Assembly (NCBI GenBank): GCA_021734595.1
Contig: JAIPIO010000222.1
Coordinates: 1-6,652 of the forward strand
DNA: 6,652 nt
Source of the DNA: Kiritimatiellales bacterium
Lineage (GTDB): Bacteria; Verrucomicrobiota; Kiritimatiellia; Kiritimatiellales; Pontiellaceae
Direction: 5' to 3'
A program made the position numbers and the translations under genes. Shown in pieces: positions 6,081 to 6,652 of the stretch. How positions within the stretch are numbered: the first letter of the stretch is position 1; the number at the start of each line of letters is the position of its first letter. Below the pieces are notes generated by a model that searched no databases, was not told where the DNA came from, and worked only from the letters and a program-made list of their open reading frames with translations.

Positions 6081-6410
6081 CTATGATTCGGAACGGATCA
6101 TGGTGAGCAGCATTTTAAAGGGCTGCTCCGCAGCCTGGACATCATGGGGAATGTTGGCGGGCATAATGATCATTTCGCCTTCCTTCACTTTTTTCAGTTC
6201 GCCCGCGATGATGAATGCGCCTCCCCCTTCGACCACCTGCGCCACGGCGTCGAACGGCGAGGTGTGTTCGCTGAGTCCCTGTCCCTTGTCGAACGAGAAG
6301 AGGGTGAGGTTCCCCGTCTCCTTCTTGAGCAGGGTTTTGCTGATCACCGCGCCATCGGCGTAGACGATCTCGTCTTTGAGGTTGAGCGCTTTTCCTTTTA
6401 ATTCATTCAT
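6081..6410 (-). CDS. Small single-domain cupin protein
   Basis: A 109-residue protein that is one cupin beta-barrel. The first cupin motif is GLSEHTSPFDAVAQVVEGGG (45-64), with H49 as a likely metal ligand; the second is GEMIIMPANIPHDV (78-91), with H89. The usual second histidine of motif 1 is absent, since SPFDA replaces the HxH spacing, as in many small cupins of anaerobes. Substrate and activity are unknown; it could be a binding or sensor protein. ATG 6410 has a good ribosome-binding site, AGGAG, six bases upstream, overlapping the stop of the preceding Fe-S protein gene. The two genes are 9 bp apart and clearly one operon. Its stop is 5 bp from the convergent protease stop, with no terminator between. 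Confidence 0.93.
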   Translation of the reverse strand: MNELKGKALNLKDEIVYADGAVISKTLLKKETGNLTLFSFDKGQGLSEHTSPFDAVAQVVEGGGAFIIAGELKKVKEGEMIIMPANIPHDVQAAEQPFKMLLTMIRSES

Positions 6411-6419
6411 GGTGTTCTC

Positions 6420-6652
6420 CTATCCTGCAATCTTCTCGGTTTTCAGCAGTTCGCCGTCAAGTCCAATGGTTACCTCTTCAACAATCAGGTCGGTGCGTCC
6501 GCTGGCGGCATGGGCCTGCCGGGTGATGGCGGTGAGGCCGCCGCAGCAGGGTACCGACATGCGGACAATGATGACCTTCGGAATATTGTTCTGCGCCATG
6601 ATGCCGGCGAGCTTTTCAACATAGCCCTCGGTCTTGTCGAGCTTGGGGCAGG
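6420..6652 (-). CDS. C-terminal part of ferredoxin-like 4Fe-4S protein, cut by window edge
   Basis: The last 76 residues of a minus-strand gene entering from the right edge, ending at TAG 6422-6420. The fragment begins CPKLDKTEGYVEKLAGI and contains VRMSVPCCGGL (30-39) and EEVTIGLDGEL (59-69). These are the conserved C-terminal motifs of a family of 4Fe-4S dicluster proteins of anaerobes, whose N-terminal half carries the cluster-binding CxxCxxC motifs; that half lies outside the window and cannot be checked. The CP near the start and the CC at 35-36 are characteristic. These proteins are often encoded beside a small cupin, as here, which strengthens the call. The biochemical role is not established; electron transfer is likely by family. 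Confidence 0.82.
   Translation of the reverse strand, partial: CPKLDKTEGYVEKLAGIMAQNNIPKVIIVRMSVPCCGGLTAITRQAHAASGRTDLIVEEVTIGLDGELLKTEKIAG

Overview
The window reads as an ordinary bacterial chromosome segment, with high GC content in coding regions and mostly housekeeping genes. The source is probably an anaerobic member of the PVC superphylum, perhaps Kiritimatiellota, Lentisphaerota or Verrucomicrobiota. I infer this from the secreted protease, whose C-terminus has an acidic 'D-DELPDWWELRY ... NLDGDRVTDLGEY' segment followed by a short beta-rich tail, a layout common in exported proteins of those phyla. The Fe-S protein paired with a cupin at the right edge points the same way, as this pairing is usual in anaerobes. 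The phylum call is inference and there is no rRNA to test it.

Layout, left to right. (1) Minus strand, 1-1048: glutamate 5-kinase (proB), cut by the left edge about 20-30 residues before its C-terminus. (2) A 108-bp gap at 1049-1156 with a candidate proB promoter and a 38-bp imperfect palindrome that probably terminates the gene upstream. (3) Minus strand, 2525 to 1157: a two-gene unit with a DUF2752 membrane protein followed by an uncharacterised multi-spanning membrane protein. (4) A 65-bp divergent gap. (5) Plus strand, 2591-3644: rsmD and coaD overlapping by 8 nt. (6) Plus strand, 3731-3822: tRNA-Ser(GGA) with encoded CCA. (7) A 117-bp gap holding a 40-bp near-perfect palindrome and a further repeat unit. 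(8) Plus strand, 3940-6075: a secreted subtilisin-family (S8) protease with a PA-domain insert, starting most likely at a GTG. (9) Minus strand from the right edge: the C-terminal part of a ferredoxin-like Fe-S protein, then a small cupin that ends 5 bp from the protease stop.

The genes form several independent functional units: proline synthesis, an unknown membrane pair, rRNA modification with CoA synthesis, a tRNA, secreted proteolysis, and a small redox-linked pair. I see no defence system, mobile element or CRISPR array. The most notable non-coding signal is a recurring palindromic element built from TTCC-N7-GGAA units. It occurs as paired units in two intergenic gaps (1118-1155 and 3860-3899), with a degenerate version inside rsmD that shares a 15-mer with the second gap. 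This looks like a dispersed genomic repeat family and is the item most worth a genome-wide check.
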